A stretch of DNA of 64,000 nucleotides from Molossus alvarezi (GCA_037176705.1 CM073886.1:11740501-11804500); one strand, 5' to 3'; counted from the first letter of the stretch, positions 1-11,860 are shown. The notes: generated from the sequence alone by a model not told the origin. Numbers and translations: made by a program.

Positions 1-338
1 AAGTCCAAGCTAGTGTTCCTCTGTCTTCAGTCCTCCCTGCCGGGTCCCAAGGACAGCCCAAGTCTAGTCCCCGGGTCAGTTCCAGCTTCTCTGGCCCCTC
101 CCGGCTGGAGTCCTTGCCCACTAGGGGGCGGGCTCTGGACCGCCTGTGCTGCCCCAGCGCCAGCAGCCCCGTGTGCTTGAGGACCCCGGGGCCTCCCATC
201 CTCTCCTAGGTGGTCCAGCTGCCCGCCTGGGGCCAGAGCCCACCTCGGCCCGCAAGGCGGCTACCAGGGCCATGCCCTTCCCCTGGGCTCTAGGCCTGGC
301 ACCCAGGCACAGGCGTGCAGAGGGTGGGAGAAGGATAC
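1..338. other. Intron 3' of window exon 13 (partial)
   Basis: GC-rich intron sequence downstream of the exon at 339-403. I see no further exon, repeat family or regulatory signal that I can support. Confidence 0.6.
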
Positions 339-403
339 AGCCACAGGGCATCAGTGGTGCCTCGTAGTCCATGCTCGCCCGCTCCAGGCCTTTTGTGTGG
401 AAC
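339..403 (-). CDS. KATNIP: KATNIP exon 13 of the window (small exon before the last module)
   Basis: 65 nt. One base completes an Arg codon (ag|g), then FHTKGLERASMDYEAPLMPC and G, leaving in phase 1. The acceptor is gtggtttttcag. SMDYEAPLMPCG is a strongly recognisable KATNIP segment preceding the last module. The donor is placed at ct|gtatcc (338) because the family continues with Phe after PCG, which a phase-1 T supplies. GTATCC is a weak match to the donor consensus. The remaining exons lie outside the window. Confidence 0.85.
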
Positions 404-1634
404 CTGAAAAACCACAGAACAGCACCAGTAAGCAGGACAGGGCGGCTCAAATGGCTGGCAGTTACTCGTGGGCAACAGACTCTCAAGACACTCGGGTGGG
501 GGGGCAGCTGAACCCCTGATTGCGTGGAGCCCCCATTCTACTGGGGAGGCTCCGTCATGGCCAGCTCGGGCCCAGGCTTGACTGATGTGCACTCCTCACG
601 CCGCGGCCTCCCCGAGCAGGTGGGGCTCATGTCCCTGGGCGGAACTCGGGAACTGGAGCTCAGAGAAGCAAAATCACCTGCTCCAGCTCACACAGCTAGC
701 AGGAGGCAGGACGGGGACGTGCCCGAGGTTGTCCAATTCCAGAGCTCCCTTCGCCACCCCACTCTACTGCCCCGTCATGAGCAAGGAAAGTCCATGTTGC
801 ACTGAGAGCTGAGCGAGACCCCAGATGGGGCCCCCTGGGGAGAGCTGGACAGGCAGGAAGGCGCTGTCTGAGCTTAGCAGGAGGGAGCGGGGAAGTCACG
901 CCTTCCAAGCCCGAGGGGCTGGGGGGGGGGGGTGGAAGCTGGAAGGTGGGGATCGCCCTGAAGGCTTTGGTTTCCTGATCCTGAGCATGTGGCTCATATT
1001 CCTCCCCACAGGCTTCTCTCACTGGTCTGCGGCCAGTGCCCTCCAGCCCTGGCCTGGTTTCCTTCACTTTCAAGGGCAACATTAAAATTAAGTGACTGTT
1101 CCCAGTGACTGGCCCACGAAGTGATCCCAGCTACCACGGAGGGAAATTCATTCTGTTTCGAGAACTTGGCCTCTGGTGTTTGGCCACCGGGGGTTTGAAC
1201 GAGTGGCCCTGACGTGGCGTTGACAAATAGGTATGAACCCAATGCGGCCGAAAGTGGGGCTAAGAACCCCGTGAATCCGTGAAATGTCAGGCTCCGTTTT
1301 TCTCTCTGAATCTAAGTCAGGAACGGAGACAAGGGAGGGAGGCCCTTCCCGAACCCGCCGGCGGGCACTGCTGGAAGAGGCAGGCAGGATCCTCTCTTCC
1401 CAGCGGGAAGCCTAACGCAGCGTTTAAAATCTCAAGCTCTCCAGACTGAGAAATCCAAACGCCCAGACAAGGTGGGTACATCCCACAGGCTTCCTGAGAG
1501 GCTTGGCTGAGCTTTAGAAACAGCCAAGTTGAAAGGCAATGTGTTTGATCACCATTTCAAACGCTGTGGGCAGACACTGCAGAACGGCGGCCAGCAGACC
1601 AGACCGCGGGCAGCGGGGAGTGGCGGGCGCTCAC
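404..1634. other. KATNIP intron, 1.2 kb
   Basis: Holds a reverse MIR (590-790) and a G10 run near 921. Otherwise unique-looking sequence without a supported feature. Confidence 0.65.
590..790 (-). repeat. MIR (reverse)
   Basis: Has gaactggagctcagagaagc and cagctcacacagctagcagg, the complement of the MIR core. Confidence 0.75.
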
Positions 1635-1792
1635 CTCGGGGCCGGCGGGGGCAGGAGCGGAGCTCGCAGGCAGTCCACAAAGAGGATCTCTTGTGCAAAA
1701 TCAAAGTGGCAGTTGCCGGGCCCCTTCCGGATGAGAAAGCCCTCTGGAGGGGAGATGCACAGGCCGTCCAGGGAGACGTGGACGGTTCTGGC
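1635..1792 (-). CDS. KATNIP: KATNIP exon 12 of the window (end of third module)
   Basis: 158 nt, entering in phase 0 and leaving in phase 2. The acceptor is cgtttgctag (a TAG rather than CAG acceptor) and the donor is gtgagc. It encodes ARTVHVSLDGLCISPPEGF, LIRKGPGNCHFDFAQEILF and VDCLRAPLLPPPAPR. A-R-T-V-H-V-S-L-D-G-L-C parallels AKDVEILLDAQCIFNGE at the end of the second module, closing the third one. The FDFAQEILFVD segment begins the spacer to the last module. Confidence 0.95.
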
Positions 1793-1999
1793 CTAGCAAA
1801 CGAAAGGACACGTGCCTGAAGGAGGGCTAGCGAGGAGGCAGCAGGCGTGCGACACGGCCGGTGCCTCCTCCCAGACCTGCCCGCTTTCCAGTGCTCTGCC
1901 AGGCGCGGTGCTGGGTGCTGGGCAGACAGCAGGGGCAGGCACGTGAGGCCTGCCACAGGGCACACACAGCCGTTCTCCGGTCCACTCAGTCGCAGTGGC

Positions 2000-2190
2000 C
2001 TGAGGTGGTACGACGTGGTGGTCAAGGGCATGGACCGGGCGCTTGACACCCGTTATTAGGAGTTGTACAACTTACTTAACCTTCCCATGCCTCAACGTCC
2101 TGAGCTGTTAAATGGGCTCAATAATGAGGCAACTTATGTCAAGTATCCAGAGCAGAACAGTGCCTGGCACAAAATAAGTGCCGCTCCTTC
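2000..2190 (+). repeat. MIR
   Basis: Has cttaaccttcccatgcctcaa, gagctgttaaatgggctcaa and gaacagtgcctggcacaaaat. Confidence 0.85.
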
Positions 2191-3689
2191 CTCAGTCCTG
2201 GCTCAGTCACCAGGTCCCAGCGCTGCCCTTCTTCCTCCCCAGAGCCCTCTGCTCCCCTTCTAGGGCACCAGCTCCCAGCAGTGTCCTTGCTGGTTTGTGG
2301 GTCTCCCTTGGTGGCAGAGCCCTCGGCTGGGCCGTCTCTGCATCTGCCTCAGGGCCTGGCATGCTAAGAGCTGATGTGGGCCAACAGGTCCCCTGTGCTG
2401 GGTCAGATTTGCCAACAGAAGGCCGGATCGAGCGGCAAGTCTCACAGCGGTGATGTCGGGGTCTGAGGAGGCTCAGCTCTGAGTGAGCAGTGGGGATAAG
2501 CAGCACCCTCTCTCCAACCACACGTTGGGGAATCAAGGCTCCTTGGCACCTTACCCGCCCTCATGGCTGGCAATGCGGGCCCAGCTGCTGACCACACCGG
2601 TGGAATTGGAGCTCCGGGGGCTCAGGGAGATGCAGAGAGAACGGGCCGGGCCCTGGATCTCGGGGGTGCTGGGCTCCTGGAGCCTTCGCTCCTTCAGCAC
2701 TAGGGGAACCCCCTTATGTCGGTCAGTTAGTCACAGGGCACATACACCTGAAAAGCTTCAGGCATGGCTGGATCAGGGGCCCAAAGCTGTCACTGTGTCC
2801 ACTCTGCTGTCTCCAAACCGAATTCCCACCCTGACCCCAGGGCTGGACCTGTGACCCTGGCCTCGCCAAACCGAGAACTCAAACCCGCTGGTCGTGTGAC
2901 TGGTTCAGCCTAATGGAACTTGGCCAGAATAATGGGCTGGACTCCGGGGTTTACGGGCCTGCCTCAGAGGAGGCCTCTCTTCTGCTGGACCTGGAGCCTG
3001 CAGGCCCAGCGCCGCCAGGTTTGCCCTGAGCAGAAGGCCGCCCGAAAGGAAGCTGGCAGCAGAGCTGAGGGCCCGGGAGCCCCGTCCCTCTTCTGGGGCC
3101 GCCACCTCCTCCAGGAAGCGGTCCTGACCCCAGTTCACCGCCACTGCTCACTCCCTCGGGCGCTGGGAGGTCCTCTATCACCACCTCCGCCTTCCCCAGG
3201 AGGCCGAGTCCAGAGGACATCGCTGTGGTTGGAAGTGCTCGCTCTGCCCGCTCTGACGGGGCCTGTCGCCCTCTCCCATGGTGGCACCTGGCACTGAGGA
3301 CGGTGGGGCCAGACCTGGGGCAGGGCTCTGGGCCCAGCGTCTCCAGGACATGAATCCCGGTCACAGAAGGTGAACTGGAAAGACTGATGTGCTCAAGAGA
3401 ATGTAGAGACCCAGAGCAGGAGCTGAAGCATAAGAATGGGTTTTTAATCTGGCTTTTTAAACGAGCCGAGCCTGAGACAACACTTACACAGACCAGGGCA
3501 GCCTAGGGCGGTCTGTAGCTGCTCTGGGGGACAGGCCCAGGGCTGGGGCTGCCACAGGGTAACCCGCCAGTCCTCGAGGCCGCGGCCCTGCAGGACAGCT
3601 CTGTGGCACCTGGTGGGGAGCCCAGGCCCGGGCTCACAGGCCTCAAGGCCAAGTCCTGGCTTTGTCAACTTTCGTGTGGCAAAGGGTGA

Positions 3690-3800
3690 TGACCCCCCTC
3701 CTGAGGCAAGTATCATTCATCTTTCTCGTCATTTTACAGACAAGGAAATGAGGGCCAAGGAACGCCGGCCACTTTCTGCAGGTCGCCCAGCTGGTCGGGT
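3690..3800 (-). repeat. MIR (reverse)
   Basis: Has cattttacagacaaggaaatg and gcaggtcgcccagctggtc. Confidence 0.75.
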
Positions 3801-4019
3801 CAGGGGGAGATGCAGGCTCGGGCCGCGCCCTCAGCCCCCGCACTGCTCTGCCACAGTGGAGGTGGCCTGGCCGTCAGCGCGTCTCTGCGGTGGGAGGAGA
3901 TGGAGCCTCACGGTGCAGGGTCACAGCAGAGAGGCCACGGGAAGGGGCACCCTGCCACTGCCCCCACATGCAGGCAGAGCCCCGCTCGGCACACCCAGCA
4001 GAATGTGGAGTGGACTTGG

Positions 4020-4190
4020 AGCTCCAAGGCCGTGGGAGCTGGGCTGAGCTCCGTGACCTGGATGAGTGACTAGACCTGAAAGATGGGCATAATACTACTT
4101 GCTTCCCAGAGGTAGGGATGAGCGCCCAATAAAATGACTTCCTGAGAAGCCCTTAGACCAGGGCCTGGCCCCCCAAGCGCTCAATGAACA
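4020..4190 (+). repeat. MIR
   Basis: Has tgacctggatgagtgactag, ctgaaagatgggcataatac and cctggccccccaagcgctcaa. Confidence 0.7.
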
Positions 4191-4457
4191 ACGGGGCCCA
4201 ATCGGGCACTACGAGTCGAGGGCTGGGCCTGAGGACCCAAACGCCCGGGAGACCAGGTGCCAGTTCCCAAGCCTGCGGGCCCTTGCGGCTGCGGCTGCTG
4301 TCTGGGAGGAAGCCCAGCGCGCTCTCCCTGCCTGTAACCCCCATGGCCACCGGGAAAGTTCGGGAGGATTTATGCTCCTCTCTGGCAGCCACACCAGCCA
4401 TTCATCAAGGCGCCGGTCCCTTGACAGTGGCTGAGCGCGGCCGCCGCGCCCGCTTAC

Positions 4458-4623
4458 CCCTCGATAGGTGTCCTCGGGAGATTTATTGTAGTTCCAGAAG
4501 CGCAGGCCGGCGATGCTCTGGGCTCTGTCGAAGCAGATCGTGACCACGTGGTCCAGCCCTGGCGAGAAGGGGATCAGCCACATGTGCTCATCCTCCATCG
4601 TGATGTTGGCTCCATCGATCAAC
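4458..4623 (-). CDS. KATNIP: KATNIP exon 11 of the window (centre of third module)
   Basis: 166 nt. The first base completes a Lys codon (aa|g) and the exon leaves in phase 0. The acceptor is ctgcctgcag and the donor is gtaagc. It encodes LIDGANITMEDEHMWLIPF, SPGLDHVVTICFDRAQSIAG and LRFWNYNKSPEDTYRG. All hallmark motifs are present: LIDG-x-N, HMWL-x-PF-x-PG and R-x-WNYNKS. Residue-by-residue it parallels the second module (LIDGVNRTQDDMHVWLAPF ... IRIWNYNKS). Confidence 0.97.
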
Positions 4624-5636
4624 CTGCAGGCAGTGGGCGCGGCAGGGGGGGTGGGTGGCCCGGAGCGGAATCCCAGCCCAGGCGACACCCACGCATGTCC
4701 CCCTGCGCCCGCCCGCGGGGGCCTGGCTGCATGGGGAGTCAAGGGAGGTGAGACCAATTAAACCAACAGTGAGGGGCCACCTCTCATCTGTGAAATGAGA
4801 GAAAAAATAACAGTCTGGGCCGTTTAAAGCGCAGTGAAGCAATCATCCAAGTATTTTGAAAAAGGGGGAGATATGTCATTTTTTAGGACCCTCTAACCCC
4901 GTGACCCCATTTCTGGAATTTCCTCTCCTGAGGAAAATCTCGTCAACGTGTCGGAAAGGCTGCCTGCACCAAGATATTCACTGCAGTCTTTTATTTACAG
5001 CAGAAAGAAAGGGAACCTAAGGGGAACGTCTACGTAAACCCGTGCGGTTGTTCGCGTGCCTGTCTCGAGGCTGGCGCAGCGCACGCAAAGGTGGGCTGCG
5101 GGATGGCAGGTGCCCTGCTTTCCTGCTGTAAGCCGAGGACAGGGCCAGGGGAGACTGTGCCAAGGTGCCAGAGGGACGGAGGTGCACGCGGTCTGTTTCC
5201 CAGACCTCCTGTGAAGTGCTGCACTGCCTCTACGTCCTGTTGGTGCTGGGAGAGGCACGGAGGCCCCAGTGAACTGGCAGCTCCGGGGGCGTGGGGCAAG
5301 GACGGGAGGTGTCTCTGGGCCGTGACCACACAGCTCGAGCAGCTCAGGGAGCTCCCATAGGAGGAGGAGCCCAGCCCCGGGGGCTCCCGGCTGCTCCGCT
5401 GGCTTGTCCTCTCGCTCACGGGGCACTTCCATCCGGGCAGTCTGTCCTCCTGCCCGGACACCCTGCCGCATCCCCTTCAACTTTGCCCCGGTTTGCCCCC
5501 GAGACTGGACTGCCACCGGCTTCCCTGGGGCTTGGGCAGGGCCGCTGCGAGGCTGGGACGTGGCCTCACTCTCACTTGCCTGGTGACTTTGAAGCTGCTG
5601 TGTCAGCAGACTCGCGGCTGCCATGTCTCCTGTATT

Positions 5637-5676
5637 GTACGTACGTACGTATGTATGTATGTATCTATCTATCCTC
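5637..5676. repeat. Tetranucleotide microsatellite with drifting unit
   Basis: gtac units become gtat and then ctat in order across about 40 bp, just upstream of a reverse VES fragment. Confidence 0.9.
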
Positions 5677-5689
5677 ACCCAAAGACGTG

Positions 5690-5850
5690 CTTATTAATTT
5701 TTTAGAGGAAGGGGAAGGGAGGGAGAGAGAGAGAGAGAAACATCGACATCAGAGAGACACATTGATCGGTTGCCTCCCATACATGCCCTGACCCTGAATT
5801 GAACCCACAACCTTTCAGTGTATGGGAGGATGCTCCAACCAACTGAGTTT
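5690..5850 (-). mobile_element. VES-type SINE fragment (reverse)
   Basis: Pyrimidine/purine run gagagagagagagagaaaca, cgacatcagagagacacattg, cggttgcctcccatacatg, then a degraded B box (gaattgaacccacaacc). The far end stops at caaccaactgag, so it is incomplete or belongs to a diverged subfamily. Confidence 0.75.
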
Positions 5851-6542
5851 ATTTCTTGAATTTTAAAATAAACTTTCTATTTTTCTTTTATATTTAAAGA
5901 ATTTAGATTTGGAATAAATCTTATAATCTAAGTGCTCATCCAAGGAGGTAATTTTCTTTTCTCTCTCTCTAAAAGGCTATTATTAAATCGATGGATGGTG
6001 TGTCTTATGATTGCTGGCATCTCAGAACTGAGGAAATTCGGCAGTTTAAGGGGGTGTTGTGGAATTGGCGGACTGAGGACTACCACCAGAGAACCTTTGT
6101 TTCCTTCCCGAAGCAGTGACCTCTCTGTCCTAGACCGCGGCTGCCCCCAGGGCAGAGCTGCTCTGCCGTCGGAGAGGAGAGAGGACAGCGGAGGTTCACA
6201 GCAGCGGGGCAGGGGTCCCTACAGACACCCTCAGGAACACCCAGATGACACTCCCCAGCTGAGTCCCTGACAGCCGTGAATCAGGGACTAAACCAGTAGC
6301 CACGAGCATCCCTGGAGGCTGGATTATGGTCTCTCGCCACCACTTCCCACTAGCAGGAACTAGAGCGTCATGGAGAAATGACTGAGTCCGTGTCTGGGAC
6401 AAGAAATATACAAGATGAGTACACTGAAACTTATGTAATAAAAGAAGTTTTTAAAAAAGAAGCATATACAACGAGCCTGAATGTCCCTCCCCGTCAGAAG
6501 GCAGGGGTGCTGTCAGAGGCCACTGTTTTAAAAAGGATCCAG

Positions 6543-6814
6543 CCCTGGCCAGTTTGGCTCAGCGGTTAGAGCGTCGGCCTGCGGTACAGAGAGACCCGGG
6601 TTCGGTTCCCGCTAGGGGCGCGTACTTCGGTTGCAGTTTGTCCCCGACCCTGGTTGGTCGTGAGGGTGGCAGCCACTCGATGTGTCCCTTCACGTCGATG
6701 TTTCTGTCTGTCTCTCCCTTCCTCTCTCTCCCTCCCACTCTATCTGTACAAAAAATGGAAAAATATCCTCGGGTGAGGATAAAAAAAAATATAAAAAAAA
6801 AAAAATAAATAAAT
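6543..6814 (+). mobile_element. VES SINE
   Basis: Starts ccctggccagtttggctcag, with a well preserved A box (agcggttagagcgtcggcc) and B box (gggttcggttcccgc). The tail is cctcgggtgaggat plus A/T. The target duplication aaaaaggatccag lies at 6530-6542 and 6815-6827, so both ends are exact. Confidence 0.96.
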
Positions 6815-7447
6815 AAAAAGGATCCAGCAGCCCCCAGGGTCTCAGAACATCTGATCAAGCATCAATAGGACAGAAACTACAATAAATAGACTGAAACCCT
6901 CCAAACACAGTATATTTAAATCCAAAGTTATGATAATCAAAAATAACCAAATGTTTTAAAGGATGCTAGAGAAACAACTGGCTGTTTTGAAAACTAAAAC
7001 ATAAAAGGAAGGAATCAAGCATTTAGACTGCTTTCCTATTTGAATTATACCTCAGAGCAACCAAATAATTGAGGGAAAGTTTCTCTTTATTGATGAAAAA
7101 AAGAATGACAGGATCAGTCTATCGCCAGCTTGCAGATCTAGCCACTGAACACTGGCCACAAACATCACACAGAACTGACAACCCTGAGGGAATGGACAAG
7201 GACATCCCCACCCCAGCGGTCAGGCCCCAATCTGATCAGGCCTCTAGATCTAAGGAACAATTTATAAGAAACACAGGGGCCTGTGGAACAGGTTCAACAA
7301 TACCAGAGAGACGCAACCAGTAAAATCCAGACTCTGCATGGCAAAACAAAAAACTCCTACTTTCTTCAAAAGATAATTTATCAGAAAAAAAAAAAATGGA
7401 AAAAGATGGAAAGAAAGCAAGAGATTTTAAGAGGCTTAAGGGACATT

Positions 7448-7567
7448 ATCAACCAATCACAATGTATGGACCTTTTCTGGGTCTCTTATCAACCAACCAC
7501 AAAATAGAAACCTTATCTGGGTCTCAAATCAACCGATTACAGTATAGGGACCTTATCTGGGTCTCAG
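7448..7567. repeat. Three tandem 40-bp units
   Basis: The phrase atcaacc-atyaca followed by tggaccttatctgggtctc repeats from 7448, 7488 and 7528, giving three 40-bp copies with several differences. It forms the end of an AT-richer old repeat-like tract (about 7060-7600) that I could not assign to a family. Confidence 0.85.
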
Positions 7568-7600
7568 TCAAGAAATAAACTATTAAAAAACATTGTTAGG

Positions 7601-7837
7601 CCCTGGCCGGTTTGGCTCAGCGGTTGGAGTGACGTCCTGTGGACCAGAGTATGGGTTTGATTCCAGTTAAGGGCATGTATCTTGGTTGTGTTTCAACCCC
7701 TGGCCCTGGTCGGGGTCGTGTGAGAGGCAACCAGTCGGTGTGTCTCTCTTACACTGATGTTTCTCTCTCTCCCTCCCTCCCTCCCTATCTGAAAATCAAT
7801 AGAAAAATGTCCTCTGGTGAGGATTTAAAAAAAAAAG
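7601..7837 (+). mobile_element. VES SINE
   Basis: Starts ccctggccggtttggctcag and ends cctctggtgaggatttaaa. Flanked by aacattgttagg and aacattgtcagg, a target duplication with one change. Confidence 0.95.
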
Positions 7838-8209
7838 AACATTGTCAGGAAAACAGGAACATGTTGAATATCTAGTAATTTAAAGAACGATTGTTAATTT
7901 TGGGGGATATAATAATAGTACTGAGATTATGTTTTCTTTTTTAGAGTTCTTATTGTTCAGAGATACATCCCGAATACGTAGAGAAGGGAACCTATCAGGC
8001 CTGGGGTTTGCTGGGCAGGGGCGGCGAGCGGTGTGTGTGGCGGAAGCCGGGCCCCGGGCCCCCGCCAATGTGCAGAGCACAGAGTGGCCCCCGGTAGGCA
8101 GTGACAGCAGGGCGTGAGCAGCTCCGACGTGGAGTCCCCTTCCCACCCTCCGGCCATCCTGCCGGTAAGGAAACCAGGGCAGAGGGAGCCAGTGTGGTTT
8201 GGCTTGTGC

Positions 8210-8515
8210 TGGGTATTGCTCCCCCACAGCCTGCGTTCTAACCACGACTGCTACTCAGCTGGTCTGAGTGACCTTTGCCAGTTTTTAACCCCCTCTACCT
8301 CAGTTTACACAGGCACCTACCAATCCTATTATAAACGGATGAATATCTGTAACCTGCTTAGCTTAGCTCCACTCTGGCATTTAACAAGTGCTCAAAAAAT
8401 GGCAACTATAATTTCAGTTATTATCATCATTATCAACTCTATTACTGTTGAAGAGGTTAGAAACTTACTAACCGGCAAGGGGCAGAGCCAGGATTTGAAC
8501 TCTCATCCCTCCGAC
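8210..8515 (+). repeat. MIR
   Basis: Has gtgacctttgccagtttttaa, ctacctcagtttacacagg, tggcatttaacaagtgctca. The further cagagccaggatttgaactc suggests a second, reverse MIR end beside it. Confidence 0.8.
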
Positions 8516-9084
8516 CCCTAGACTCCTCTGGTCACAGGTCTAGGCAGGGCGGGGCAGGCAGCTGTCCAGAGGGGAACAGTGCTGCCCTGCAGGTTATGGG
8601 CCCTGTGGATCGACGCTACCTTTCAGGTGTGTCCTCTTATTGACTGGAGCCAACCTGGGCTCGTGAAATCTGACAAACGCAGAGAAGAGTGCGGGACGTC
8701 CTCAGTCGTCACTTTCAGTGCCAAGGAAGGGAGCCTTCTGTCCTTGAGAGGCGAGGTCGCCATGTGAAAACGCAGAGCCGTCCCTGCAAAAGCTCACTGA
8801 GCAGCCCTGCGCCGGAGGCCCTGGGCGCCGCTGGGAAAGCAGCCAGCTCTGCTGCAGTGGGAGCCTGGCTGCGACCTGCCTGCCACTTCCCGCTGCGGTC
8901 CTGGGGCCTCCCTTTCTGAGTCTAGGCCTCTCTTGACCATAAGCTGGGATGACACAGACCTCGTGGGTGGCTGGGAGAAGGTGCAAGAGGGGTTTGCTAT
9001 TTGATGTCTGAATCTGAAGTCAGATGCAGAACAGGCCCCAGAGCCCCTGCCGCCATGAGAGTTAAGCTTCTTGCAGACACTTAC

Positions 9085-9262
9085 TTGTCCAGGGTCCGGG
9101 AGTCATCCGTGTACTCGGGGAGGTCATTTAAGTCTCTGGGGGCGGCGGAGATCTGGTGCAGGTCGATGGGCAGGGCCTGGCCCTCCTTGCCCACCACTTC
9201 CAGGCCCGTGAGCCCCAGGTAGTGCAGGTCCCCCCACGAGGCGGTGAAGTTCAGCTGAAGGC
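9085..9262 (-). CDS. KATNIP: KATNIP exon 10 of the window (start of third module)
   Basis: 178 nt, entering in phase 1 and leaving in phase 2. The acceptor is ctgttgcag and the donor is gtaagtg. It encodes LQLNFTASWGDLHYLGLTG, LEVVGKEGQALPIDLHQIS and AAPRDLNDLPEYTDDSRTLD. It contains the WGD-x-HY-x-GL-x-G-x-E core of the third DUF4457-type module. It aligns with the second module (WGDRHYVGLNGIEIF), and the loop D-LND-LPEY matches DINILPAYGKD there. Confidence 0.96.
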
Positions 9263-9529
9263 CTGCAACAGGAGGAACAGCGGCCGTGAACACTGAGGTT
9301 CCGGAGGAGGTACCCAAGCTGGAGACGAGAAGAGGAAACATCTATAGCATCTGCGTTCGGACAACTTGAACACCCAGGCACAAATGAAAGGGCCTGTAGG
9401 CTTGGCTCTGCCCCCTTCCTCCGGTGGTCCTCGGGCCTAGGACTCGGCTGGTGCTCGGGAAATGTTAGCGGGATGAATGGACCAGCCCTGGATCCTTTCT
9501 CCACCTGTTGACATTTAACACCCTAGAGT

Positions 9530-10000
9530 GGCTTCCCATGATGCTTGGCCAACAGGCCTTGCCCACCTGGCTTCTATCTATTTCTCTAACCTCATCTTGC
9601 ACCAGGGGTTCCTGGCTCCACTAAAACGGTCATTCAGTCACTCGTTTGTTTTCTTCTCCCCCGTCACAGGGCCCTTGCTCAGGCTGTTCTTTGTCTCTGG
9701 ACCGGACGTGGTCTGGTGAGCGTGTGCTCACCCTTCTGATCCCAGCTCACTCCCCCAGGGAAGCCCTCCAACCTCTCTGCCCACATCCAACCTTCACAGC
9801 CTGCTGTGCATCTGAACGTCCCCTTCCACGCCCGGTCACCCCTGCGATCCTGTGATCACTTGGATAAATGTGCTAGACGTAACTCCTCGAGGACAGAAAC
9901 CCCACCTGTTTTGCTTTGTCCCCAAAGCCAGCCACAGTGCCTGGTCCATCGCAGGTCCATAGACACAGAACGATTAAGGAAGTAACCACATGGAGGCAGC
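9530..10000 (+). repeat. L2 LINE 3' fragment
   Basis: The order gtggcttcccatg, cagggcccttgctcaggctg, gtccccttcc and ctcgaggacagaaaccccacc, cacagtgcctggtcc matches the 3' end of L2. Confidence 0.75.
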
Positions 10001-11039
10001 GACATTAATGAGCCACACACTGGAGATGGATATTTCATGCACAGTGGCCACCACCATCATGAGGATTCACGTGGATTTGGGCACAGGAAGGGACCACGCC
10101 CATCCATTCAGAAGTGATCTTCTGTGGGTCTGGGCACAGTGGCCCCAGTGAGCCACCCACTGGCCAAGAGAGCTCAAAACAAATGAACTTCTTGGTCGGG
10201 CCCGGTCAGATATCTGGCTGGACGGTCCTTACTTAATGGTCTCCCACTAGGTGCTACCAAGACCAGGGAACTCTCCCACCCTTGGAAGTCTCAGAGTGTC
10301 TAGCACCCTTGGGCGCTGTGTTCAAAGGGTTTGTGCTCTTTGTAACTCCGAGTGGCAGCACTGCGGCGCTGGGGGAGAAGCCTGCAGGTCACGGGGTCCC
10401 ACCTGTCCCAGCTCAGATGAGAGGCCAAGTGACGCCAGGCCCTGCCCCCCTGGGGCTCAGCTCCCTCTCCGGCGCCCGTCATTCCCAGCGCACGTTTTGT
10501 AACTCAGCCTCAGATCCCTCCGCTGGCCATGGTGTCAGACGAAGAAGGCGTGTGACCAGCCTGGTCTGGGACACATGACAGCTTCTCACAGCACTGGTGG
10601 CATGCAAACTGGCCACAGCTCCCCTCCCTGCTCTTTGCAATGTGACTGTGCCGCTCCTCCCGTCCAGAAGCGCAGTCTCTCTCCACGCCCTGACCTGGGC
10701 GGAGACTTGCCCTGCCCCCGGAGCAGAGGCACAGTGCTGCAAGCGGGGGCTGCAGAGCATGGGCACCGCGCTCGTCCTCCCTCCACACTGGGAAGGACAC
10801 AGGTGAGCCGCGGTGCCCGGCACTCTGGACACGAGGCGTCCTGGACCATTCAGCTGCCAGCCCATCTGCTGCTGACCAGACACAAGAGCAGGCCCAGCAG
10901 ATGCCGGCTGAGCCAGCTCAGAGAACTGCCCAGCCAAGCCGCTGAGTTACGAGCCAGCCATGAATGGGGGCTGTGGTCAGCCGCTCGAGTGTAGGTCGGT
11001 GAGTTCGGCCAAAGCTGACTGGTACATGTCCCATCATGA

Positions 11040-11285
11040 GCCTGTGCTCACGTGCCCTCCTCCGAGAGGCTTCCCCGACCACCTGCGTCACAGGGCACGG
11101 CGCCCACTGCGAGCCCTGCTTCACCTCGGGCCACAGCACACTGCTACCTGACCACATGCCCTCATCACGTGCGGATCCGTCGTCATCAGTCCCCCCACGA
11201 GACGGCAGCCCCAGGGCAGGGCTCTGCCCTCTCCACTGCTATGTCCCCAGAGCCTGACACAGTGTCTGCAGAACAGACAGGCAGC
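11040..11285 (+). repeat. L2 LINE 3' fragment
   Basis: Has ctccgagaggcttccccgac, the acgagacggcagccccagggc region, and gtccccagagcctgacacag. This matches the L2 3' end in order. Confidence 0.65.
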
Positions 11286-11384
11286 AGGATGTTTTCTCTT
11301 GAAGTAAGTGGTGGATTGAGGAGCAGGCTTCAGTGGATGCTTGCAGATAAGTGAGTCACAGTCAAAGCAGTGAATTTCACCAAA

Positions 11385-11860
11385 TTCATTCTTAAAGGTG
11401 AACACATATTTGCCGATCGCCTACTATGCACCAAGCCCTGCTCTTGGCACCAGAGATACAGGGTAAACACAGGGCAAACTCTCTCTAGGAGCTTCTGCCG
11501 CGGCGAAGACACACACCTACCAAACACACACATACGCTAGTCCCACCGAGTGCTGAACACATGGGAAATGAAAGAGATGGGCTGGGAGCGGCTGAGTAGG
11601 AGGTGGTCAGGGAGGGCGTCTCTGAGGGGTGGCGATGGAGCTGAGGCCTGGGTGAGGAGGCGGCGGCTCCATTCTTCAGCACTTCCGGAAGGACGTTCTC
11701 AGTTGACAGGGCAGCAAGGGCCAGGCCCTGGGATGGGAACCACTTTGACCTGTGCTTAGAGCCAGGTGGCTGGGGAGCAAAATGAGGCCAGAAGGTTGGG
11801 AGGGCTGGACACGTCACAGGGGCCGGCTCTGCTTGTCTGCAATGGGAGCTGGGGGGGGGG
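11385..11860. repeat. Old interspersed repeat, family not assigned
   Basis: Has tcgcctactatgcaccaagcc, gcaccagagatacagggtaaa, then the gaggcctgggtgaggaggc and gggcagcaagggccaggccc stretch. This is the same general pattern as the copy at 49950-50600, from which the second 84-bp minisatellite arose. Confidence 0.55.

Larger units (their letters stand above)
1793..4457. other. KATNIP intron, 2.7 kb
   Basis: Holds three MIR copies (2000, 3690, 4020). The GC-rich stretch 2190-3650 between them carries only short chance frames. Confidence 0.65.
4624..9084. other. KATNIP intron, 4.5 kb
   Basis: Holds the tetranucleotide microsatellite (5637), a VES fragment (5690), two complete VES SINEs (6543, 7601), an unassigned AT-rich old repeat ending in the 40-bp triplet repeat (7060-7600) and a MIR (8210). 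No gene is seen in 8520-9084. Confidence 0.65.
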
